This document shows, piece after piece, positions 38,568-46,511 of a stretch of 64,000 bases of DNA. The translations under genes were made by a program, and so were the position numbers. The notes under the pieces are model-generated. The model searched no databases. It was given only the letters and a program-made list of their open reading frames with translations, and was not told the DNA's origin. How positions within the stretch are numbered: position 1 is the first letter of the stretch; each line of letters begins with the position of its first letter. Origin of the DNA: DTU064 sp045594085. Its GTDB lineage: Bacteria > Bacillota > Clostridia > Oscillospirales > CAG-272. The stretch spans positions 92,738 through 156,737 of the forward strand of contig JAZNXW010000017.1 in the NCBI GenBank assembly GCA_045594085.1, read 5' to 3'.

Positions 38568-41389
38568 AAATGCGCAATTTTATTGAAAAAGGCATCGTAG
38601 GCATTGACGACAAAATGATACTCGAAGCTGCCGAGCATCAGCCCGCTCGCTCATCGTCACCTCACATCTACATCATCGACAGAGGCAACGACACCCTACG
38701 AAACCTTATGACCGTCGCCGCATGCATCGTCTTTGCAGTCGCGTTCACCGCCGGCTTCATCTTCCTGCGCGGCACGATCACTCCTCCGCAGCCGAGCGAC
38801 TCGGTGACGGACACGACGAACACCCCGGAAACGGAATCAGAGACGGAGACGGAGACGGAAGAAAACACAGGTCCCGTTGAGCTTTCAAACGATGAATACA
38901 TCTACTATCTTGAAAACGGCGAAATCACCATCGCGCGGTACATCGGCAAGGATGCCGAGGTCACCGTTCCCGAAAAGATCGACGGCTATCCCGTAACGGG
39001 GCTTTCGCCCTATCAGCTCTACAACAAATACGGCACCCAAAACGGAGTGATCGGTGCATTTGACGGCAAAGACGTGACAAAGATCACGCTGCCCGACAGC
39101 ATTGTGAGCATTGCCAAGTACTCATTCGGCAAAGTCGGCAGTCTTGAGTCTGTAGTTATCGGCGAAGGAGTAACGGAGCTGCCGTCAAATATACTTTCAA
39201 GCTGCTCTTCTCTTTACGAAGTATATCTGCCGAAAAGCATCAAAACGGTCGGAATCGCTATTTTGCCGTCATCGTGCAAAACAGTGCATTACTCCGGCGG
39301 CATATATTCGTGGAAGCAAATACTGCACAATTCAAAGACAAGCAAATCCCTGCTTGAGGCAAGAATTGCGTTCGTTGGTGATGCCCTTGACGGAGAATAC
39401 GACGGAGTTACCGTCATTTGCTATGATAAGAACGAAACCACGGAGTCCGTGGACTACTACGAAGGCAACAACGGCGAATTTGAATACTATGTGAAAGACG
39501 GCGGAGTGTATATAACCAAATGTCTCATATCGGAGAACATCGTCCGTGTTCCCGAACGAATAGACGGCTATCCCGTCGTACACATGGAAGGCACTGATGT
39601 TGGTGGCGCTACCGGAGGAACATTCGCTCCCGCATTCACTCCTGCAAGAGTGCGCGTGCTTTCTCTGCCCGGTACGATAAAAAAGATCTACGGCTCCGTA
39701 TTTCTTGACTGCACCGCCAACGTACTCGAGATCAAAGACGGCACCGAGGTCATTATGCTCGAGGATATGCCCTATCTGAGAATACTTATGCTGCCGAGCA
39801 GTCTCAAGGAGATCGGAAACGGTGTATTCCCCTCATCGGTGAAGTACGTTTACTTTGCAGGAACCAAGGAAGAATGGGAAGCGCTCGCAGGCCCCGGAAA
39901 CAGACTCGGAACACACAGAGTCATTGAATACGGTGATGAAATCAAGGATTATGATTCGTATTACACCGTCATATGCAATTCGGAATACACTCTTTTCGAT
40001 GCCATCATAGACTCTCACAAGTACAATCCGATACCCGAAGATCAGCTCATAAGCGGGCTTGTTAAGCTTTACGGCGAGAATAAATATCCTGAGCTCGGAA
40101 CGTACGAATACGATCTGATCCACTACGAAACCATTTATCTTTGCTCCTCAAACGAAGTATACGAAAGCGGCGGATACGACGTTCTGACCAAGCATTATCA
40201 GTACAGGCTCAATTTCTCCGGTAGCGAAGAAAAGATACTTTCTCTTTATCTGTCGAAAGATACCGATACGTCAGTGATCATAAAGGAAACGGATAATGCA
40301 AGCCAACTTCCTCCCGACGTACATCTCGAGCTCCTAAATTCAAGCGGTTATGTGAATTGTGTGCTCTCCAAGTATTACGAGATGGAAACCGGATCCGTAT
40401 CATCTCAAATTGATCTTTTAGGTCTGCCCGAGATCAAAAAAGCCTATGATCTGTATGCCGATTATGAAGATATTAATTATTATTACTATCTGTATTCGGC
40501 AAAACGGTACGGTAATGCTGTCAGCTTTACGCTATATACCCATACAGGTTCTCCCAATTATCACACCTTTATTATCGATATCGAAACGCAAAAGGTGATT
40601 GAATCCAAGGAATTCGATAACTCGGGTGAGCACCGGGACTACGTCACCTACGGTTTCGGCGGCAACGAAAGCGGCGAAAATGATGAGCCCGGCATACTTT
40701 ATGAATCCGACCGTATGAAGATATACGAGATCGACGAGACCGACGTTTATATCGTCGATAAAAAGAAAAACGTTACGATCACCTTCTACGACGGACTTAC
40801 AGAAGATGAAGTCTATGCTATCATAGAAGAAAGCGGCGAAGATATTGAATCGAATCTCGGTCTTTTCGAGGGCTTAAGACTCTTTGACGTTTATGATGAT
40901 CGGTATATCATCTATGAAAAAATCGGTTATGAATGGGTATGCGGTTACGGAATATATGATATCGAAACGGGCAGTCATCATTATCTCGGCGGTTACAGTA
41001 TTTACGAAAGATTCGGCAACCGCTTGTACGTATACGATTATTTCTATGACGGAGTCAGCTCCGATCTGCGCTACACAGAAATAACCGGCACGGGCGAGTA
41101 CGTATACACAAAGTACTATCAGCTTGATTCCATTCAGATGTATGCAAACGGCGCGGGCGAATATTTGTTATATCCGAAATTCTCCCCCGACGGAAAATAC
41201 TTTACCGTTATGACAGAAAGGACCGGACTTGAAGTAACGTACACGCTTTACGTCTTCCCTCTCGAAGCAGGTTCATCAATAACAAGATACGACTTGTCCC
41301 GTTCGGAAGGTTACGTTTTTGTCGATGATAATACGATAGTTGAAATGTCGTACGGCACGCCCGTATTGAACATCATTTCCCTCCCCTAA
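38564..41389 (+). CDS. Membrane-anchored leucine-rich-repeat protein, putative anti-sigma sensor
   Basis: 941 residues. A cytoplasmic N-terminus of about 45 residues (FIEKGIVGIDDKMILEAAEH), one transmembrane helix (about 48-70), an acidic T/E linker to about residue 105, then BspA-type LRR_5 repeats (ITLPDSIVSIAKYSFG, VVIGEGVTELPSNIL, VYLPKSIKTV and a second block near 350-430). The C-terminal third has YVYDYFY- and FSPDGKYFTVMT-type segments, the latter as in TolB/PD40 propeller blades. Coupled to an ECF sigma factor, it is probably an anti-sigma factor whose outer part senses a ligand. No classical zinc anti-sigma motif (HxxxCxxC) is seen, so this role is inferred from position. Confidence 0.75.
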   Translation: MKMRNFIEKGIVGIDDKMILEAAEHQPARSSSPHIYIIDRGNDTLRNLMTVAACIVFAVAFTAGFIFLRGTITPPQPSDSVTDTTNTPETESETETETEENTGPVELSNDEYIYYLENGEITIARYIGKDAEVTVPEKIDGYPVTGLSPYQLYNKYGTQNGVIGAFDGKDVTKITLPDSIVSIAKYSFGKVGSLESVVIGEGVTELPSNILSSCSSLYEVYLPKSIKTVGIAILPSSCKTVHYSGGIYSWKQILHNSKTSKSLLEARIAFVGDALDGEYDGVTVICYDKNETTESVDYYEGNNGEFEYYVKDGGVYITKCLISENIVRVPERIDGYPVVHMEGTDVGGATGGTFAPAFTPARVRVLSLPGTIKKIYGSVFLDCTANVLEIKDGTEVIMLEDMPYLRILMLPSSLKEIGNGVFPSSVKYVYFAGTKEEWEALAGPGNRLGTHRVIEYGDEIKDYDSYYTVICNSEYTLFDAIIDSHKYNPIPEDQLISGLVKLYGENKYPELGTYEYDLIHYETIYLCSSNEVYESGGYDVLTKHYQYRLNFSGSEEKILSLYLSKDTDTSVIIKETDNASQLPPDVHLELLNSSGYVNCVLSKYYEMETGSVSSQIDLLGLPEIKKAYDLYADYEDINYYYYLYSAKRYGNAVSFTLYTHTGSPNYHTFIIDIETQKVIESKEFDNSGEHRDYVTYGFGGNESGENDEPGILYESDRMKIYEIDETDVYIVDKKKNVTITFYDGLTEDEVYAIIEESGEDIESNLGLFEGLRLFDVYDDRYIIYEKIGYEWVCGYGIYDIETGSHHYLGGYSIYERFGNRLYVYDYFYDGVSSDLRYTEITGTGEYVYTKYYQLDSIQMYANGAGEYLLYPKFSPDGKYFTVMTERTGLEVTYTLYVFPLEAGSSITRYDLSRSEGYVFVDDNTIVEMSYGTPVLNIISLP

Positions 41390-41396
41390 AGCACGA

Positions 41397-41430
41397 AAAA
41401 AGGCATCACCCACGGGTGATGCCTTTTTGT
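41397..41430. terminator. Bidirectional Rho-independent terminator
   Basis: AAAAAGGCATCACC / GGTGATGCCTTTTT hairpin between the convergent LRR gene and rplS. Confidence 0.9.
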
Positions 41431-41438
41431 TTTTCGGG

Positions 41439-41783
41439 TTAGATAAGTTCCTTAACCTTGGAGCTCTTACCAACTCTGTCGCGGAGGTAGTAGAGCTTTG
41501 CGCGGCGAACCTTACCGCGTCTGATAACTTCAACCTTCTCTACGTTGGGAGAATGAAGCGGGAACGTCTTTTCAACGCCGCAGCCGTATGCTACGCGGCG
41601 AACCTTGAAGGTTTCGGAGATACCGCCGCCGTGACGTGCGATAACGGTGCCTTCAAAAAGCTGAGTACGAACTCTCTGTCCCTCTTTGATTCTGTTGTGA
41701 ACTCTTACGGTGTCACCGATTCTGAATTCAGGAATCTGTTCCTTAAGCTGCTCATTAACAAGAGCGTCAATTTTTCTGTCCAT
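41439..41783 (-). CDS. rplS: Ribosomal protein L19
   Basis: 114 residues, typical. A 50S protein at the subunit interface. IPEFRIGDTVRVHNRIKEG, RTQLFEGTVIARHGGG and GVEKTFPLHSPNVEKVEVIR are the L19 signature. It is transcribed away from apgM-lepB-rbgA-rnhB, although in many Firmicutes rplS sits in the same direction just ahead of the signal peptidase and rbgA. The ribosome site is AAGG with a rather long spacing. The 90-base leader (41784-41874) contains a small GCAG/CTGC hairpin and might be an L19 leader; evidence is weak. Confidence 0.97.
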   Translation of the reverse strand: MDRKIDALVNEQLKEQIPEFRIGDTVRVHNRIKEGQRVRTQLFEGTVIARHGGGISETFKVRRVAYGCGVEKTFPLHSPNVEKVEVIRRGKVRRAKLYYLRDRVGKSSKVKELI

Positions 41784-41874
41784 TTTGCAAGACCAACCTT
41801 TTCTTGAATTATCAAAGCATTCATGCAGAGCGGCAGCGGACTGCTTCGGTGCGTTTTATCGACACACAAACGTG

Positions 41875-41903
41875 AGTATACCATAATATTTTCCTTTTTG
41901 CAA
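41875..41903 (-). promoter_or_regulatory. Promoter of rplS
   Basis: Minus-strand TTGCAA (41898-41903), 17-base spacer, TATACT (41875-41880), leaving a leader of about 85-90 bases before the rplS start. Confidence 0.75.
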
Positions 41904-41992
41904 TAGGTTTTTCAATATTTTTTTGATATTTTTCGTTTTTTTCTCGCAGAGGTTTACAGCGTCTGTATTGCGACCGGAAACAAGAAAAAATA

Positions 41993-42021
41993 TTGTAATA
42001 TTTGCACTTTTGTGATATACT
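41993..42021 (+). promoter_or_regulatory. Promoter of the apgM-like/lepB/rbgA operon
   Basis: TTGTAA (41993-41998), 17-base spacer, TATACT (42016-42021). Confidence 0.7.
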
Positions 42022-42071
42022 TTAAAGTGAATTATTATTTTCACCGAAATCCCACTCTTAAAGAGGCACCT

Positions 42072-43289
42072 ATGAAATATCTCGTACTCATACCGGACGG
42101 AATGGCCGACCGTGAGATTCCCTCTCTCGGCGGAAAAACACCTATGGAAGCGGCACACAAGCCCTGTATGGACTTCCTTTGCCGTCAATCCTTTTCCGGT
42201 ACCGTTTCCAATGTCCCCGACGGAATGACTCCCGAAAGCGACACCGCAAATCTCGCTATACTTTCCTACGATCCGAAGATTTACTCCAAGGGACGTTCCC
42301 CCCTCGAGGCCGTCAGTATGGGACTCACTCTCAACGACGATGACGTAGCTATCAGATGCAACGTTGTCACACTTTCCGAAGGCGACGTATACGAGGACCG
42401 CGTTATGCTCGATCACAGTGCAGACGAGATCACGACCGAGGAGGCGGACGAGCTCATTCGCGCACTCAACGACGAACTCGGAAACGAAGTACGCAGGCTT
42501 TACACAGGTGTCAGCTACCGTCACTGTCTGATCTGGCGAGACGAGGACGATTCATATCCCTTTATGCGCCCGCACGACATCATCGGCAGACGCATCGGTA
42601 ACTATCTTCCGAAGGATGAACGCGGCGCAAAATATCTTGATTTTATGAAAAAGAGCGTTCGAGTGCTCGAAAATCACCCCGTCAACGCGGCGCGCCGTGC
42701 GCGCGGTCTGAATCCCGCCAACGCCGCTTGGCTATGGAGTCCCGGACGCAAGCCCTCACTTCCCTCTTTTTATGATAAATGGGGACTTAACGGCACGGTC
42801 ATCTCCGCGGTCGATCTCATCCGCGGCATAGGCAAATGTGCAGGTATGAAAACGCCTCTCGTTGAGGGTGCGACAGGTAACGTACACACCAACTACAAGG
42901 GCAAAGCCGACGCCGCGATTGAGGCGTTCAAAAACGGCGACGATTTCGTATACATCCACGTTGAAGCGCCCGATGAATGCGGTCACCGCGCTGAGATCGA
43001 AAACAAGGTGCTTTCGATCGAGCTCATCGATGAGCTTATTCTTTCGCCCGTCTATTCGTATCTCGTCGAATCGGGCGACGATTTCCGCATAGTCGTACTG
43101 CCCGATCATCCCACGCCTATCGAAATCAGAACGCACAGTATGGAGCCCGTTCCCTTCTTCATTTACGACAGCAAGGATCACATATCGGGAGCGTCACGCT
43201 TCACCGAAAAGCACTGCCGTGAAATGCCGTTCTATCTGCCGTACGGACACGAGCTTATGTCCTACATAACTAAAGAACGAGCGCTTTGA
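42072..43289 (+). CDS. Alkaline-phosphatase-superfamily enzyme: ApgM-like, probable homoserine kinase
   Basis: 405 residues from the ATG at 42072, preceded by AGAGG. MKYLVLIPDGMADREIP carries the first metal aspartate, MTPESDTANLAILSYDP holds the catalytic serine/threonine and metal site, and later metal ligands are in HVEAPDECGHRAEIENK and VLPDHPTPIEIRTHS. The family is annotated as cofactor-independent phosphoglycerate mutase (ApgM), but one branch has been proposed as the homoserine kinase of species lacking ThrB. This protein fits that branch in length and N-terminus, and thrC follows 3.2 kb downstream on the same strand with only same-direction genes between. No GHMP-type thrB is in the window. 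Which reaction it performs is unproven. Confidence 0.82.
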   Translation: MKYLVLIPDGMADREIPSLGGKTPMEAAHKPCMDFLCRQSFSGTVSNVPDGMTPESDTANLAILSYDPKIYSKGRSPLEAVSMGLTLNDDDVAIRCNVVTLSEGDVYEDRVMLDHSADEITTEEADELIRALNDELGNEVRRLYTGVSYRHCLIWRDEDDSYPFMRPHDIIGRRIGNYLPKDERGAKYLDFMKKSVRVLENHPVNAARRARGLNPANAAWLWSPGRKPSLPSFYDKWGLNGTVISAVDLIRGIGKCAGMKTPLVEGATGNVHTNYKGKADAAIEAFKNGDDFVYIHVEAPDECGHRAEIENKVLSIELIDELILSPVYSYLVESGDDFRIVVLPDHPTPIEIRTHSMEPVPFFIYDSKDHISGASRFTEKHCREMPFYLPYGHELMSYITKERAL

Positions 43290-43304
43290 TCCGAGGTGGA
43301 ACAA

Positions 43305-43946
43305 ATGAAAGACCGAATTGAAACAAACGAAACCGAAACGACGGAAGAATCCGTATCCGACAAACAGATCGTCGAAAAAGAGCCTTTTTCCTTCCCCGAG
43401 TTCATTTACGACATCGTTGAAATGCTCGCGCTCACGACCTGCACGGTGCTTCTCGTTTTCGCCATCATTTGCAGGATAGCCATCGTGGACGGCGATTCTA
43501 TGAACAACACTCTTTATGACGGCGACGTTCTGATCGTTTCCGATCTTGAGTACAAGCCCAGATGCGGTGACATCGTTGTTTTCGCGCTCGAGGACGCTGA
43601 CGGCAATGCAAAATCTTACGTCAAGCGCATCATCGCAACAGGCGGACAGGTTATCGACATCGATTTCGACACTTGGGAAGTCACCGTTGACGGCAAATTG
43701 CTCGATGAATCCGAATATGCGAATTTCGCATCAAAATATCTCGTCTTATCAGACTATGAATATCCGCTGACAGTCCCAGAAGGTCACGTTTTCGTGATGG
43801 GCGACAACAGAAACAACTCGCTCGACAGCCGTTCGGATGATGTAGGTTGCGTGGATGAACGTCTCATCTTCGGACGTGTCCTTTGCAGAGTATATCCTTG
43901 GAACAGCATGGGCATATACAAAAGACTTCCCGATACGGAGGGATAA
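43305..43946 (+). CDS. lepB: Signal peptidase I (first of a tandem pair)
   Basis: 213 residues from the ATG at 43305, five bases after GAGGTGG. Removes signal peptides at the outer membrane face. An acidic N-terminus of about 40 residues, one transmembrane helix (about 42-62), then AIVDGDSMNNTLYDGD with the catalytic serine, SYVKRIIATGGQ with the general-base lysine, and the signature GHVFVMGDNRNNSLDSR. All catalytic residues are present. The next gene, two bases further on, is a close paralogue. Confidence 0.95.
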   Translation: MKDRIETNETETTEESVSDKQIVEKEPFSFPEFIYDIVEMLALTTCTVLLVFAIICRIAIVDGDSMNNTLYDGDVLIVSDLEYKPRCGDIVVFALEDADGNAKSYVKRIIATGGQVIDIDFDTWEVTVDGKLLDESEYANFASKYLVLSDYEYPLTVPEGHVFVMGDNRNNSLDSRSDDVGCVDERLIFGRVLCRVYPWNSMGIYKRLPDTEG

Positions 43947-43948
43947 TA

Positions 43949-44551
43949 ATGAACAATAACGATCAGCTTACAGCTCCGAGCTCCGAAGCTCCGAAAAAGA
44001 ACACATCGAGCGCCGCATCACTGCTTTTCGATTTAGCCGAAACGATCCTCATATCTACTGCAGTCGTGATACTGCTTTTCACGTTTGTAATCAGGCTCGC
44101 CGTCGTTGACGGACCGTCAATGAATCAAACACTGAATCACGGTGATGCACTCATCGTCTCGGATCTTGCATTCGAACCGAAATACGGCGACATCATCGTT
44201 GCGCAGAAGATCCACTCCGGTTGGCCCACGCCGATAGTCAAGCGCGTCATCGCGACGGGCGGACAGGTCGTAGACATCGATTTTGCAACTTGGACAGTCA
44301 CCGTTGACGGTGAGATCATAGATGAGTCCGAGTACATTTATCTCGCCAAGGACGCGATAATGACCGCGAACATCTCCTTCCCTGTCACAGTCCCCGAAGG
44401 TCAGCTCTTCGTAATGGGCGACAACAGAAATCACTCCTCGGACAGTCGTGATTACCGCATCGGCTTCATTGATGAAAGATGCGTTTTCGGACGCGTGCTT
44501 GTGCGCATCACGCCCATAAGCGATTTTGAAATATTTGAAAGGTTCCAATAA
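43949..44551 (+). CDS. lepB: Signal peptidase I (second of a tandem pair)
   Basis: 200 residues from the ATG at 43949 with GGAGGG seven bases upstream. Same plan as the preceding protein: one transmembrane helix (about 31-52), AVVDGPSMNQTLNHGD with the serine, PIVKRVIATGGQVVDIDF with the lysine, and QLFVMGDNRNHSSDSRD. The pair clearly arose by duplication (IATGGQV-DIDF-TW-VTVDG is shared), but they differ in the N-terminus and the C-terminal tail, so substrate ranges may differ. Confidence 0.95.
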   Translation: MNNNDQLTAPSSEAPKKNTSSAASLLFDLAETILISTAVVILLFTFVIRLAVVDGPSMNQTLNHGDALIVSDLAFEPKYGDIIVAQKIHSGWPTPIVKRVIATGGQVVDIDFATWTVTVDGEIIDESEYIYLAKDAIMTANISFPVTVPEGQLFVMGDNRNHSSDSRDYRIGFIDERCVFGRVLVRITPISDFEIFERFQ

Positions 44552-44554
44552 ATA

Positions 44555-45430
44555 ATGCCCGGCGTAAACATACAGTGGTTCCCGGGACATATGGCAAAGA
44601 CACGCCGTCTTATCGGTGAAAGTCTGAAGCTTGTGGATGCCGTAATCGAGCTTCTCGATGCGCGCATACCGCTCTCGTCCCGAAATCCCGAAATAATAAA
44701 GCTTCTTGAAGGCAAGCCCACCATTACGCTTCTCAACAAAGCGGGACTTGCCGATCCCGAAATAAGCCGTCAGTGGCTTGAATACTTCCGCCGCCGCGGT
44801 GAAACAGTTCCGATACTCGTCGATTGCACGACGGGAGAGGGACTTTCACAGATCGCACCCGCGCTTGAAACGCTTCTCGCAGACAAGATCGCGCGTTGGC
44901 ACGAGAGAGGAATGACGGGCAGACACGTCAAAGCGATGATCGTCGGCGTACCGAACGTCGGGAAATCCACTCTCATCAACCGTCTTTCCGCCGAAAAGAA
45001 GGCAAAGGCTGAAAACCGTCCCGGCGTCACTCGCACAGGTCAGTGGGTCGTGACAAAATCCGGATTCAATCTCTACGACACTCCCGGCGTACTCTGGCCC
45101 AAGTTCGATGATCAAGTAATCGGTCAGAATCTTGCCGTTACCGGCGCGATCAAGGAGGAGATCCTCGACATTGAAGAGCTTGCGTGCGTGCTCACGGGCA
45201 GACTCAGACAGCTCTACCCCGAAAAGCTCGCAGAACGCTACAAGCTCGGAGATATGTCGCGTTACGATGATCTTGACAACTACGAGCTTCTCATTGAGAT
45301 CGGCCGCAAGCGCGGCTTCCTCATCTCGGGAGGTGAGGTCAACACGGAACGTGCATCCTCGACCTTGCTTGATGAATTCCGCGCCGCAAAGATCGGCAGA
45401 ATATCGCTTGAGGTGCCGCCCGAGGAATAA
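44555..45430 (+). CDS. rbgA: Ribosome biogenesis GTPase RbgA (YlqF)
   Basis: 291 residues. Circularly permuted GTPase needed for late 50S assembly. The motif order is G4-G5-G1-G3: LLNKAGLAD (G4), then IVGVPNVGKSTLINRL (G1 P-loop, about residues 129-144), GVTRTGQ (G2) and DTPGVLWP (G3). The N-terminal MPGVNIQWFPGHMAKTRR and VDAVIELLDARIPLSSRNPE are RbgA signatures. The C-terminal domain contacts 23S rRNA. It starts three bases after the second lepB. Confidence 0.96.
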   Translation: MPGVNIQWFPGHMAKTRRLIGESLKLVDAVIELLDARIPLSSRNPEIIKLLEGKPTITLLNKAGLADPEISRQWLEYFRRRGETVPILVDCTTGEGLSQIAPALETLLADKIARWHERGMTGRHVKAMIVGVPNVGKSTLINRLSAEKKAKAENRPGVTRTGQWVVTKSGFNLYDTPGVLWPKFDDQVIGQNLAVTGAIKEEILDIEELACVLTGRLRQLYPEKLAERYKLGDMSRYDDLDNYELLIEIGRKRGFLISGGEVNTERASSTLLDEFRAAKIGRISLEVPPEE

Positions 45431-45461
45431 TTATCCGAATTTCCTGTTTTGGAGAACGATT

Positions 45462-46070
45462 ATGCTTCTTTACACACTCGAAAACGAATACAAGGAAAAG
45501 GGCTTTTCCGTCATTGCCGGAACAGATGAGGCGGGACGCGGATGTCTTGCCGGTCCCGTTGTCGCTGCAGCGTGCATTTTGCCCGAAGGACTCGTCATTG
45601 ACGGTCTTGACGACTCGAAAAAGCTGACGGCAAAAAAACGCGAAAAGCTCTACGACGTCATAATCAAGTCGGCAGTTTCATACGCGATCGCGGAGGCATC
45701 CGTTGAGGAGATCGACACACTCAACATTTTGAACGCATCGCAGCTCGCGATGCGACGCGCCGTCGCGCAGCTCACGCCGAGCCCCGATCTCGTCCTCGTG
45801 GACGGAAACGTAGCGCGTGAATTCCCCATGACTGCGGTAACCGTCATTCACGGAGACTCCATTTCGCCTTCAATCGCCGCAGCATCGATCCTTGCCAAGG
45901 TCTATCGTGACAGATTGCTCATCGAAATGGACGCGCAATATCCCGAATACGGCTTCGCGAAAAATAAGTCCTACTCCACCAAGGAGCACATGGATGCGCT
46001 TCGTCTGCACGGACCGAAGGAGTGTCACAGAAAGACGTTCCTTAAATTTCTGAACGAAGACAAAAAATGA
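45462..46070 (+). CDS. rnhB: Ribonuclease HII
   Basis: 202 residues from the ATG at 45462, with GGAG seven bases upstream; the frame is open well into rbgA but no start there has a signal. Removes ribonucleotides and RNA from DNA-RNA hybrids. The catalytic acidic residues are in IAGTDEAGRGCLAGPV (about 21-36) and PDLVLVDGNV, and DDSKKLTAKKRE and ILAKVYRDRLL complete the pattern. It overlaps the next gene by four bases. Confidence 0.96.
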   Translation: MLLYTLENEYKEKGFSVIAGTDEAGRGCLAGPVVAAACILPEGLVIDGLDDSKKLTAKKREKLYDVIIKSAVSYAIAEASVEEIDTLNILNASQLAMRRAVAQLTPSPDLVLVDGNVAREFPMTAVTVIHGDSISPSIAAASILAKVYRDRLLIEMDAQYPEYGFAKNKSYSTKEHMDALRLHGPKECHRKTFLKFLNEDKK

Positions 46071-46471
46071 ACGAACATAAAACCTCAAGAGAAACCGGCG
46101 ACATCGGTGAAGAGATCGCAGTCGAGTTTTTAAAATCGCACGGCTACGGCATAATCGCGCGTAATTATTACGCAAGTCACGCCGAGATCGACGTTATAGC
46201 TATCACCCCAGACGGCGAGGCAATCGTCTTCTGCGAGGTCAAATCGCGGTCGGAAAAGGTTGCCGAAAAGTACGGCAGACCCGCAAACGCCGTCGGATAC
46301 ACAAAGCAACGACATCTCATTTTCGCCGCAAATCAGTACATAAGAAAAAATCCCGACATCTGCTCATCGAGGCGTGTCAGGATCGACGTGATCGAGGTAT
46401 ACCTGCCCGTCCGCGGACTTCCGAAGGTTCGTCATCTGCAAAACGCTGTGTCCGTTCGTTCGGAGCATTGA
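46067..46471 (+). CDS. YraN-family (UPF0102) nuclease-fold protein
   Basis: 134 residues. The restriction-endonuclease-like fold shows TGDIGEEIAVEFLKSHGY, then NYYASHAEIDVIAITPDGE and VFCEVKSRSEK, the E-D-ExK metal site of this fold. Members usually sit next to rnhB, as here (ATGA overlap), and their role is still poorly known; a Holliday-junction or DNA-processing role is assumed from fold. The C-terminus (VRHLQNAVSVRSEH) is of normal length. Confidence 0.92.
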   Translation: MNEHKTSRETGDIGEEIAVEFLKSHGYGIIARNYYASHAEIDVIAITPDGEAIVFCEVKSRSEKVAEKYGRPANAVGYTKQRHLIFAANQYIRKNPDICSSRRVRIDVIEVYLPVRGLPKVRHLQNAVSVRSEH

Positions 46472-46511
46472 TTACACAAATTTTCGCCCTTTGGGGCACA
46501 CGGAGAACACT

